From positions 124,001 through 188,000 of the forward strand of contig FZPE01000001.1 of NCBI GenBank assembly GCA_900188465.1: a DNA stretch of 64,000 nucleotides, given 5' to 3'. Source of the stretch: Micrococcales bacterium KH10. GTDB taxonomy: Bacteria; Actinomycetota; Actinomycetes; Actinomycetales; Cellulomonadaceae. The notes under the pieces are model-generated. The model was not told where the DNA came from. It did no database searches and worked only from the letters and a program-made list of their open reading frames with translations. A program made the position numbers and the translations under genes. Numbering within the stretch: the first letter of the stretch is position 1; every line of letters begins with the position of its first letter. Below are positions 1 through 7,788 of the stretch, in pieces.

Positions 1-458
1 GTAACAGGAGAGGTTTGCTCAGCTGCACGAAGCACTGCTCGCATGCCGCGAGTGAGCGCTCGTAAGTCTTCTAGCGGAATTTCCGCGAGCGGCCCTTCGT
101 CGAGTTTGGGGCGCGAGGTCAGGATCCGGTGGATGGTCTCGCGGCCGGTAGTCGTGGCCCGTACCTGACGAATGCGCCGATCGCGCGGGTCCTCGGATCG
201 CTCGATCATGTCGTGGGCTTCGAGCCGATCGAGGATTCCCGAGATCGTAGCCAGCGAAACCCCCAGTGTCTCAGCAAGGCGCTGACCGGTGGAGTCGCCG
301 TCGGTGGCGATCAGAATGGCCAAGACCTTGAGCTGTTGAATGGTCAGGTCAATCTCCAGCAGGTGCTGCAACATGCGCGGCACCGCGGAGCTCTCCCACG
401 CGTCTTGCAGAGCTAGTAACTCATCGATGAGTTGATTGCGCTCGTCAGACCTGTCCAT
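1..458 (-). CDS. MarR-family transcriptional regulator (3' end cut by window)
   Basis: The minus strand is open from an ATG at 458 to the window edge, giving 152 residues with no stop. The protein has a winged helix-turn-helix of the MarR type. The recognition segment reads VSLATISGILDRLEAHD and is followed by the wing signature SEDPRDRRIRQV, the usual DRR motif of the family. MarR proteins are normally 140-170 residues, so only the last part of the C-terminal dimerisation helix is missing. The gene is divergent from the RND efflux pump, and the space between them holds three palindromes of the kind MarR dimers bind. I infer that it represses itself and the pump until a ligand binds. The ligand cannot be predicted. 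Confidence 0.85.
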   Translation of the reverse strand, partial: MDRSDERNQLIDELLALQDAWESSAVPRMLQHLLEIDLTIQQLKVLAILIATDGDSTGQRLAETLGVSLATISGILDRLEAHDMIERSEDPRDRRIRQVRATTTGRETIHRILTSRPKLDEGPLAEIPLEDLRALTRGMRAVLRAAEQTSPV

Positions 459-503
459 ATCCCCTGCCACGCGAATCCTCAGGACTCTCCTCAACTTATT
501 TCA

Positions 504-554
504 TTAGCCTTATGCTAACCTTTAGCCTCGCACTAAGGGTTAGGTTACCCCTAA
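504..554. promoter_or_regulatory. Three TTAG-N7-CTAA palindromes at 18-bp period (candidate MarR operators)
   Basis: Three 15-bp palindromes of form TTAG-N7-CTAA lie at 504-518, 522-536 and 540-554, each starting exactly 18 bp after the last. The third is part of a longer perfect repeat, GGTTAGG-N5-CCTAACC (538-556). They sit between the divergent regulator and the efflux pump. The size and symmetry fit MarR-dimer operators. The TTAGGTTA part also recalls the DtxR/IdeR iron box, although full-length alignment to that box is poor. Confidence 0.65.
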
Positions 555-588
555 CCTCCTCATCTTCTCACTCATCCTCCCACCGGCG

Positions 589-3500
589 GTGCCTATGTTT
601 CGACTAGCCAAAGTCAGCCTTGCCAACCGCGCGCTCGTCGCGCTTCTCACGATCGTCATTACGGGCTTCGGCCTGTTCTCGATGACGGAACTCAAACAAG
701 AGCTCATTCCGTCCATCGAGTTCCCTGCTTCGCAGATCATCACGGTTGTGCCGGGCGCGAGTCCCGAAGTGATGGACGAGCAGGTCAGTTTGCCGCTGTC
801 TCAGGCAGTCCAGGACCTCGCCGATGTCGAAAGCGTCGTCGCAAGCTCCTCGAGCTCGATCTCCATGATCTCGGTGTCCTACCGATATGGATCTGACACT
901 GACGCGCTGAAGACTTCGGTATCTGAGGCCATCGCCGCGATCGAAGCAAACCTCCCCGAAGGGGCAGATCCAGAGATCATGTCCGGGTCGAGTTCGGCGA
1001 TCCCGGTCATGTTCCTGACAGCAGCCAGCGACACTGTGACTTCGACCGAACTATCCAGTGTCGTGGCCAAGAATGTCGTGCCGACGATTGAGGCTGTCGA
1101 CGGCGTGCGTGGTGCGACCGCCTCTGGTCTGGAGGCAGAGCGCATCGTCATTGCACCGACACCGGCTGCGATGGCACAGGGAATCTCGCCGATCACCATC
1201 AGTGAGGCACTCAAGGCGAATGGCGTGACCATTCCGATGGGCACCGTGCACCGCGACGGTCTCGATCTGCCTGTGCAAGGTGGTGACCCGATCACGCAGA
1301 TCGACCAACTGGAGCTGATCCCCCTTGCCTCCCCCACCGACCCAGGTCAGATCGTCACATTGGGTGAGATCGCCGAGGTGACCAAGCAGGTCGAGGAAGC
1401 CACGAGCATCACCCGGACCAACGGCAGTGAAGCCGTGTCCATCATGGTCATGGCCACCCAAGACGCCGATATCGTCGCGGTCTCCCACGGGGTGCAGGAT
1501 GCCATCGGCGAACTCAATGCGGAACTCGGCGACGTCAACCTGGCTGTGATCTTCGACCAGGGCCCGTTCATCGAGGAATCGATCCACCACCTTGCCATCA
1601 AGGGCGGATTGGGACTGGTCTTCGCGATCATCGTGATCCTGGTCTTCTTGTTCTCGGTTCGCTCCACACTGGTCACGGCCGTGTCCATTCCACTGTCCGT
1701 GCTGGTCACCTTCGTCGGCCTGCATCTGGGCGGGCATTCGCTCAATATGCTCACGCTGGGGGCGTTGACGATTGCGATCGGGCGAATCGTGGACGACTCG
1801 ATCGTGGTGATCGAGAACATCAAACGACATCTGGGCTATGGCAAGGAGAAGAAGGAAGCCATTCTCACCGGTGTGCGTGAGGTCGTCGGCGCCATCACCT
1901 CGTCCACGTTGACCACGGTTGCGGTATTCCTTCCGATTGCGGTTGTCGGCGGGCTTGTCGGCGAACTCTTCGCACCATTCGCGTTGACGGTCACAATCGC
2001 AATGCTGTCCTCGCTCGTCGTGGCGCTGACGATTGTCCCGGTGCTGTCCTATTGGTTCCTGCGGCCACCAGTTGTCACGACCGATGCCGAGACGGTGCGA
2101 GTTGAGGCGGAGGCCAAGGAACACCGCAGTTGGCTGCAACGGTCCTATCGTCCAGTCCTGCGTGGAACCCAAAAGCACCCGGTGATCACACTGGTTGCCT
2201 CAGTAGTGTTGCTCGTCATCACGGTGGGACTGACGCCGCTGCTCAAGGTGGACTTCCTGGGTGACACTGGGCAGAACGCGATGTACGTGACTCAGAGCTT
2301 CCCTGCCGGAACAGACCTGGAGACGATCTCTGAGGGTGCGTCACAGGTTGAAGATGCACTGCTTGGCATCGACGGTGTCGAAGAGGTCATGTTGACTGCT
2401 GGCAGCGGTTCAGGTGCCTTGTCGATGTTGTCGAGCGGTTCATCGGCTACTTTCATCGCCAATACGAGTAAGGACGCTGACCAGGCTGCGTTGCAGGACG
2501 AGGCCAAGGCCGCGGTTGAGAAGGTGACTGCCGGTGAGGTCTCAGTTTCGTCCGGGGCTGAGATGGGCGGTTTCGGTGGCAGCGTGGACGTGATCGTCAC
2601 CGCAATCGACGAGGCCAATCTGGCTACTGCTGCGACGACGGTATACGAGGCGCTGCAGGATGCTCCCGATGCGTCTGAGGTTTCCAGTGATCTTGCGCCG
2701 GCACAGCCGATCGTGCAGGTCAGCGTGGATCGCAATGCGGCTCTGGAACAGGGCATGACTGAGGTTCAGGTGCTGGGTATGGTCGCTGGCACCTTGTCAC
2801 CGCAGTCGGTCGGGTCGGTGGCGATGGACGGCGAACAGTTGAGCATATACATTGACGCTGGTCAGGTGCCTAGTACACCGGACGAGCTGGCCTTGACTCC
2901 CCTGCCTACTGCGACTGGGATGGTTCCGCTGTCTGACCTGGCAACGGTGACTGAGGAGACGGTGCCGGTCTCTATTGCTCGTCAAGAGGGCGAACTGGTC
3001 GCAACGATCTCGTTGACGCCGAATGAGGGCGAGTTGGGTGCGTTGACCGCTTGGGTCGATACTGCTTTGGGCGATCTTGAACTGCCTGCCGGCGTGCACG
3101 CGAAGATCGGCGGTCTGGCTGAGCAGCAGGCGGAGTCCTTTGCCCAGTTGGGTCTGGCGATGATCGTCGCGATCGTGATCGTGTTCGTGCTGCTGGTGGC
3201 TACCTTCCGGTCACTGATTCAGCCGCTGATCTTGCTGGTGTCCATCCCGTTCGCGGCTACGGGCGCGCTTGCCCTGTTGTTGGTGACTGGTCGACCGCTT
3301 GGCATCTCGGCCTTGATCGGTCTGCTGATGCTGATCGGAATTGTGGTGACCAACGCGATCGTGCTGATCGACCTGGTGAACCAGTATCGAGATCAGGGTC
3401 AGTCGGTGGCCGATGCCGTGTTCAACGGGGCGCGCCAGCGGCTGCGTCCGATTCTGATGACCGCACTGGCGACGATCTTCGCGCTGACGCCGATGGCCCT

Positions 3501-3720
3501 TGGGTTCTTGGGGTCGAGCGGATTCATCTCGCAGGATCTGGCCATCGTGGTGATCGGCGGTTTGGTTTCCTCGACTGCGCTGACTCTGATTCTGGTGCCG
3601 GTGCTGTACCAGTTGATTGAAGGTCGGCGCGAGCGTAGGGACGCGGCTAAGGCTGGTGGTGAGGTCGCGGTTGCGGATGCTGATGATGCCGTTGTGGTAG
3701 CTGACGCCAGTGGCGAGTGA
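589..3720 (+). CDS. Efflux RND transporter permease (AcrB/SwrC-like)
   Basis: This 1043-residue integral membrane protein has the length and twofold architecture of RND pumps. There is one N-terminal membrane helix (about residues 14-33), a large extracytoplasmic loop, a membrane bundle at about 340-500, a second loop, and a final bundle at about 870-1010. The proton-relay motif of TM4 is intact (IGRIVDDSIVVIENI, Asp402-Asp403), in the form seen in Gram-positive homologues. No adaptor or outer-membrane channel gene is adjacent, as expected for a bacterium without a Gram-negative envelope. The start is either GTG 589 or ATG 595; neither has a strong ribosome site, and ATG 595 looks more natural. 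Likely substrates are hydrophobic compounds such as drugs, lipids or surfactants, but none can be named. Control by the divergent MarR-type regulator is inferred. Confidence 0.88.
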   Translation: MPMFRLAKVSLANRALVALLTIVITGFGLFSMTELKQELIPSIEFPASQIITVVPGASPEVMDEQVSLPLSQAVQDLADVESVVASSSSSISMISVSYRYGSDTDALKTSVSEAIAAIEANLPEGADPEIMSGSSSAIPVMFLTAASDTVTSTELSSVVAKNVVPTIEAVDGVRGATASGLEAERIVIAPTPAAMAQGISPITISEALKANGVTIPMGTVHRDGLDLPVQGGDPITQIDQLELIPLASPTDPGQIVTLGEIAEVTKQVEEATSITRTNGSEAVSIMVMATQDADIVAVSHGVQDAIGELNAELGDVNLAVIFDQGPFIEESIHHLAIKGGLGLVFAIIVILVFLFSVRSTLVTAVSIPLSVLVTFVGLHLGGHSLNMLTLGALTIAIGRIVDDSIVVIENIKRHLGYGKEKKEAILTGVREVVGAITSSTLTTVAVFLPIAVVGGLVGELFAPFALTVTIAMLSSLVVALTIVPVLSYWFLRPPVVTTDAETVRVEAEAKEHRSWLQRSYRPVLRGTQKHPVITLVASVVLLVITVGLTPLLKVDFLGDTGQNAMYVTQSFPAGTDLETISEGASQVEDALLGIDGVEEVMLTAGSGSGALSMLSSGSSATFIANTSKDADQAALQDEAKAAVEKVTAGEVSVSSGAEMGGFGGSVDVIVTAIDEANLATAATTVYEALQDAPDASEVSSDLAPAQPIVQVSVDRNAALEQGMTEVQVLGMVAGTLSPQSVGSVAMDGEQLSIYIDAGQVPSTPDELALTPLPTATGMVPLSDLATVTEETVPVSIARQEGELVATISLTPNEGELGALTAWVDTALGDLELPAGVHAKIGGLAEQQAESFAQLGLAMIVAIVIVFVLLVATFRSLIQPLILLVSIPFAATGALALLLVTGRPLGISALIGLLMLIGIVVTNAIVLIDLVNQYRDQGQSVADAVFNGARQRLRPILMTALATIFALTPMALGFLGSSGFISQDLAIVVIGGLVSSTALTLILVPVLYQLIEGRRERRDAAKAGGEVAVADADDAVVVADASGE

Positions 3721-3778
3721 TCGATGTTAGCTCGCTAGCTACTGTCGCGATGACGCTCGCGATGGTTCGGTGAAGTAT

Positions 3779-3806
3779 GGGGGTCGGCTCGTAAGAGTCG
3801 GCCCCC
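3779..3806 (+). terminator. Hairpin after the efflux pump gene
   Basis: GGGGGTCGGCTC and GAGTCGGCCCCC form a 12-bp stem with two G-U pairs and a GTAA loop, 59 bp after the pump stop codon. There is no clear T tract, so intrinsic termination is plausible but not certain. Confidence 0.5.
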
Positions 3807-3949
3807 ACTCATTGCTGGCTAGGTGCCTAGTCCGAAATGCCGAACTTCCCACCGTTGAGAGCATGCTTAAGGTATACGTTCCAACAAGTGCTGGGCGGCT
3901 GAGTCTTTTGACCTGGTAGGGCTAGCGCCGCTCTGGTAAATTTCCGGAA

Positions 3950-5557
3950 ATGGCAGCAACGCAGCAATCGCGACCGACGACGGAGCGAGAAACCTGGGGC
4001 GGACGCCGCGCTTTCATCATCGCCGCGATCAGTTCCGCGATCGGGCTTGGAAACATCTGGCGTTTTCCCGGTGTCGCCTACGAGAACGGCGGCGGAGCGT
4101 TCTTGATTCCCTACCTGGTCGCATTCGTGACCGCAGGTCTTCCGATCCTCTTTCTCGACTATGCGATTGGCCACAAATACCGGTCGGCTCCCCCGCTCGC
4201 GTTTCGCCGAATGAACAGGAAGGCAGAACCACTTGGCTGGTGGCAGGTCGGTGTCTCCTACCTGATACTGACGTACTACTCAGTGGTGATCGCCTGGGCG
4301 TTGAGTTTCGTTGTGTTCAGTTTTGGACGCGAGTGGGGCGACGATGCCCCCGCGTTCTTCACTCAGCAGTACCTGAGCCTGTCTGATGCACCTAATCCCA
4401 CGCTGGCTTTCGTGCCCGGAGTCCTTGTGACGCTGCTGATCGTGTGGATTGGTGCGGTAGCTGTGATGTCATTGGGACTGCGACGCGGGCTCGACCGAGC
4501 GAACAAGTTGACCCTGCCCGCCCTCGTCGGGGTATTCACGATCCTTGTGGCTTACAGTCTGACGCTGCCGGGTGCCTGGGACGGTGTCAACCAGTTCTTT
4601 CAGCCGGATTTCGCGGCTCTCGCCGATCCTGCGGTGTGGATTGCCGCCTACGGTCACATCTTCTTTTCCTTCTCCATCGCGTTCGGCATCATGCTGACGT
4701 ACTCGTCCTATCTGAAACGGCGCAGCGACCTGACAGGATCCGGATCGGTGGTGGCTTTTGCGAACTGCAGTTTTGAGCTTCTGGCTGGCATTGGAGTCTT
4801 TGCTGCGCTGGGGTTCTTAGCGCATTCGCAGTCTGTGGCCATTGACGAACTTGAAGGGATTGTCGGCGTAGGGCTTGCGTTCATGACCTTCCCGACGATT
4901 CTTTCTCAGATGCCGGCCGGCGCTGTGATGGGTGTGATCTTCTTCAGCGCGCTCGTGCTGGCGGGTTTCACGTCCTTGTTGTCGATCTATCAGGTTGTGC
5001 AGGGCGCTGTTCAGGACAAATTTGGTTGGACGAGTCGCCGCTCAGCGCTAACCGTTGGCATCGCTGCTGGCATTCCTTCCGTACTGCTGTTTGCTACCAC
5101 CTCTGGGCTTCATGCACTCGATGTGCTCGATGCGTTTGTGAACAATATCGGCGTGACATTCTCGGCGGTTGTGATGCTCGTCCTCGTTGCCTGGGTGCTG
5201 CGGCAGGTCGGGCCGTTGGCTCGTCATCTCAACGCGGTGTCGTCGATCCGTGTTGGTGCGCTATGGAAGGCTGCGGTGATGGCGATCACTCCGGTGGTCA
5301 TTGCGACCATCTTGATCCGCGGTGCTTGGCACTACATCGCCGATGGCTATGGCGGGTATCCCGGCTGGTATCTGTTCTTGTTTGGCTGGGGGCCGATTGC
5401 GTTGCTGGCGGTGTTTAGTTTCGCGATGAGTTACCGGCAGTACCGGCGCTCTGGCGCGGATTCGTTTGAGTCCGACGAGGTGGACGAGCCGGTGGGTGTG
5501 GTCGCTGGAATGCCACCGGGGACGAGTTCGTTGCCTCGTCCCTACCTGGAGCCGTAA
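3950..5557 (+). CDS. Sodium:neurotransmitter-symporter-family amino acid importer (MetP-like)
   Basis: This 535-residue multi-pass membrane protein carries the NSS/SNF signature near the N-terminus (SSAIGLGNIWRFPGVAYENGGGAF, about residues 24-47), which forms the sodium and substrate site in LeuT-type transporters. About 11-12 hydrophobic helices follow. A tiny membrane peptide gene of the MetS type begins 16 bp after the stop codon. The same pair forms the methionine/alanine importer MetPS in corynebacteria, so import of methionine or another neutral amino acid is the best guess. The start ATG at 3950 has only a weak ribosome site and overlaps a perfect 12-bp palindrome at 3940-3951. Confidence 0.85.
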   Translation: MAATQQSRPTTERETWGGRRAFIIAAISSAIGLGNIWRFPGVAYENGGGAFLIPYLVAFVTAGLPILFLDYAIGHKYRSAPPLAFRRMNRKAEPLGWWQVGVSYLILTYYSVVIAWALSFVVFSFGREWGDDAPAFFTQQYLSLSDAPNPTLAFVPGVLVTLLIVWIGAVAVMSLGLRRGLDRANKLTLPALVGVFTILVAYSLTLPGAWDGVNQFFQPDFAALADPAVWIAAYGHIFFSFSIAFGIMLTYSSYLKRRSDLTGSGSVVAFANCSFELLAGIGVFAALGFLAHSQSVAIDELEGIVGVGLAFMTFPTILSQMPAGAVMGVIFFSALVLAGFTSLLSIYQVVQGAVQDKFGWTSRRSALTVGIAAGIPSVLLFATTSGLHALDVLDAFVNNIGVTFSAVVMLVLVAWVLRQVGPLARHLNAVSSIRVGALWKAAVMAITPVVIATILIRGAWHYIADGYGGYPGWYLFLFGWGPIALLAVFSFAMSYRQYRRSGADSFESDEVDEPVGVVAGMPPGTSSLPRPYLEP

Positions 5558-5572
5558 GGAAGGATGACAGCC

Positions 5573-5686
5573 ATGGAGACTAGTTCCATCATTACGATGG
5601 TCATTGCTCTTGGGATTCTATGGGGCGGATTGGTGGTTGCGATTTTGCACCTGCGCAAGAACCCGGATACTAGCGATCCTGAGTGA
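5573..5686 (+). CDS. metS: MetS-like small subunit of the NSS importer
   Basis: The product is a 37-residue peptide with a single membrane helix (ITMVIALGILWGGLVVAIL) followed by a short positively charged tail, LRKNPDTSDPE. The pattern WGGLVxAIxxLRxxPD is that of the methionine/alanine import small subunit found next to NSS transporters in actinobacteria. A good ribosome site (GGAAGG, 5558-5563) lies 9 bp before ATG 5573. An in-frame ATG at 5564 would add three residues but abuts the ribosome site. The gene is surely cotranscribed with the transporter. Confidence 0.8.
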   Translation: METSSIITMVIALGILWGGLVVAILHLRKNPDTSDPE

Positions 5687-5805
5687 TTTCACTATGACCG
5701 TGTGAGCACCATTCCTCTAGGCGCACGTCCCCAAAGCACTGGTCACGGCCGCACTGCGTGAGTAGGGCTGGGCCTTCTAGACCGCCCAGGTAGCGAATAT
5801 GCCAA

Positions 5806-6249
5806 TCACAGAAGCGATTCGATGGCAATCAGATCGCTGAACCTCAGAAAGTGTGCGGTGTTGTCGGTGACGATCGTGTCCGCATTGTGTGCCAACGCAA
5901 CAGCGACGATGTTGGCGTCGTGCACTTGTTTTCCGGTCGCTAGGTCGCTACCGACCATCTGCATGACAGTTCGAGATGTAGCCATGTCCTCCGGCAGTAG
6001 CTCGATATCCGATAGGAATTGCTCGACATTCGCGGACGCATGACTTCCGGACAAACCTAGACCGTTTGCTTCGACAGGCCGAGTTGCTACAGCGAGGTAT
6101 TCTCGTACGATTTGCGCAGTGAGTGCAAGCCGCCGCGTATCGGTGTTGAGAAAAGTGAGTGCCCGGTCATGAGCTTCTCGGCTCCGGTCGGTTGCGGCAA
6201 GGAACACGTTCGTGTCGACCACCACGCGCCCTCTCGGGTCAGCGTTCAT
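5806..6249 (-). CDS. vapC: PIN-domain ribonuclease toxin (VapC family)
   Basis: A PIN domain fills this 147-residue protein. The acidic metal-binding residues are visible in order: Asp in VVVDTNVF near the N-terminus, Glu in VREYLAV, Asp in KQVHDANIVA, and Asp in TIVTDNTAHF. VapC toxins cleave RNA, commonly tRNA or rRNA, when their antitoxin is degraded. The start chosen is ATG 6249, which overlaps the antitoxin stop by 11 bp and places the PIN domain seven residues in. An in-frame ATG at 6276 would add nine residues inside the antitoxin gene. Translation is coupled to the upstream antitoxin gene. Confidence 0.85.
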   Translation of the reverse strand: MNADPRGRVVVDTNVFLAATDRSREAHDRALTFLNTDTRRLALTAQIVREYLAVATRPVEANGLGLSGSHASANVEQFLSDIELLPEDMATSRTVMQMVGSDLATGKQVHDANIVAVALAHNADTIVTDNTAHFLRFSDLIAIESLL

Positions 6250-6469
6250 CGTCATCGTAGAATTCAGTTCGATCAAAGGAGTCAGAGTGACCGGTCTCTA
6301 CGGTGAATAACTGCAGAGGAGATGGGCGTGAACCGTGGGTTGGTTCGTTGGCAAGACGAGTCAATGCCTCGCGTATCTCGTGCTGCACCGAAACACCATG
6401 CCGCGCGGCGCGGCGCTTGATTGCGGCCAGCGTCTCGTCGGGGACGTCACGGATGTGTACTGCGGGCAT
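6239..6469 (-). CDS. vapB: Ribbon-helix-helix antitoxin (FitA/VapB-like)
   Basis: This 76-residue protein begins with a short ribbon-helix-helix DNA-binding unit (AVHIRDVPDETLAAIKRRA) of the Arc/FitA type. A helical segment, VQHEIREALTRLA, and an acidic, probably flexible tail ending FYDDDER follow; the tail would wrap the toxin. It precedes and overlaps the PIN toxin gene on the same strand, the standard order for VapBC modules. Antitoxins of this class bind their own promoter with the toxin; no operator could be defined in the 155 bp upstream. Confidence 0.85.
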   Translation of the reverse strand: MPAVHIRDVPDETLAAIKRRAARHGVSVQHEIREALTRLANEPTHGSRPSPLQLFTVETGHSDSFDRTEFYDDDER

Positions 6470-6624
6470 AGGAACATGCTACCAGTTAGTGCTAGCAGCA
6501 TGAATGGTGGGTCGTCGCGTGCTGCTACCGCAGGATTCCCGGGAGTGACATCGAGGCGCAGATAGGTCTCGACAGTCTAACTGGCAAGCATCTTTAGTCG
6601 TGCCGCGCATCGCAAGAGCACGAT

Positions 6625-7788
6625 CTATTTCATGATGTCGATCGGTATTTTGGGGTAGATCGGGTTGAGTTCAGCACCTAGATCTTCGCGCACTTCTTTG
6701 AGAAAAGTTGGCGAGTACCCTCTTCCCGTTACATCAAGCACGATCCGCTGCGTGGCCCCATCTGGGAGGTGTGTTTTCCGTTCAGTCAGTTGCCTCTTCA
6801 GCACCGTGGCAAGGGGGCTTCGAGAGGCGTTTAGGTCGTAGTTCTTAACTTCGACGGCTTCTAGTCGACCGCCCACGTTACGAACGACGTCGGGCCGAGT
6901 AGATCCTGGAGTCCCGTAGGCTACTTCCTTCCCGTGGAGGTAGGACTTTTGTTCGCTTCCACCAAGCTTCTGGAGCACTTTTCGTTCGGACTCCCTGGCA
7001 GTGGGTTTCGAAGACACCGCCGAACTTTTTAGTTGTAGCGCTTTGTTAACACCGCCCCCAATCACGCCGGTGACCGCTGCCCACTTGAAGCCTTCGCTGC
7101 CAGTTAGAACTGCCGACTTGAGAGTAGTTTCAACGTCTCCCGTCTCAAATCCTCTGATTGTTCCACTCGCGATCGCACCAAGTGCTCCTGATGTAAGCGC
7201 GAAGGTAGTGCCCGTTTTCGCTGAGGCGGCGAAAATAGTGCTCACAGTCGCGGCCGCTGGAAGAGCAACAGCACCAGCAACAACTGAGACCGTCACACAT
7301 ACCAAAATTACCCCAGACCCAATAGCAATATTCTTTAGCACCTGATCGAAAGTGTCGTCATAGGCTTCAAACGCTCTGACCTCGGTTTTGCCATTTTCGT
7401 CAAGTGCAAAGACGTATTTCGCACCATCAAACTGCGCCTCTATTTCAGACAGTTTGTACCCAAAATAGATGTTCTCTCGGGAATTGTAGTTCAGCTCCTC
7501 GAGGTACTCCTTTGATACGTACGTTGCAACTACACTTTCTATGACGTAATCGTCGCTGCCTAGTTCCTCCGCGGTCGTGGCATATACCGAGTCCTCGACG
7601 TACTGGAGGAGTTGTTTGTTTCCAAGGTCGTCAAAATCCACTCCATGAGTCTGCGGCAGCACATCTGACACTTCTTCCTGGACGTTTTCGCGGACAGTAT
7701 CAGTGCGCTGATCAAGGTCACCCCTCTCTGCAGCGCATCCAGTTAGCAGAAGCGAAGCGCTTAGTATCGCGGCAAGTAGCCGTTTCAT
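6625..7788 (-). CDS. Lipoprotein with C-terminal PD-(D/E)XK nuclease-like toxin domain
   Basis: The 387-residue protein starts with a lipoprotein signal peptide whose lipobox is LLTGC (Cys18). Residues about 19-150 are soluble and acidic. Residues about 150-220 are Gly/Ala-rich and hydrophobic (VILVCVTVSVVAGAVALPAAATV), like the membrane-active or pre-toxin part of polymorphic toxins. The C-terminal 120 residues match the restriction-endonuclease-like fold found in polymorphic toxins: GSTRPDVV supplies the Asp, LEAVEVKNY the ExK pair, then a helix with RQLTERKTHLP, the strand QRIVLDVTGRGYS, and the ending IYPKIPIDIMK. It overlaps the upstream surface-protein gene by 4 bp (ATGA). No immunity gene follows within 155 bp. 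Family and fold are recognised from motifs; function as a secreted DNase is inferred. Confidence 0.7.
   Translation of the reverse strand: MKRLLAAILSASLLLTGCAAERGDLDQRTDTVRENVQEEVSDVLPQTHGVDFDDLGNKQLLQYVEDSVYATTAEELGSDDYVIESVVATYVSKEYLEELNYNSRENIYFGYKLSEIEAQFDGAKYVFALDENGKTEVRAFEAYDDTFDQVLKNIAIGSGVILVCVTVSVVAGAVALPAAATVSTIFAASAKTGTTFALTSGALGAIASGTIRGFETGDVETTLKSAVLTGSEGFKWAAVTGVIGGGVNKALQLKSSAVSSKPTARESERKVLQKLGGSEQKSYLHGKEVAYGTPGSTRPDVVRNVGGRLEAVEVKNYDLNASRSPLATVLKRQLTERKTHLPDGATQRIVLDVTGRGYSPTFLKEVREDLGAELNPIYPKIPIDIMK

Noticed and set aside
879-2178. Long open frames on the minus strand inside the RND pump gene (up to 375 codons)
   Set aside because: They are shadows of a gene with clear family motifs; their products are His/Arg/Asp-rich with no recognisable domain or ribosome site.
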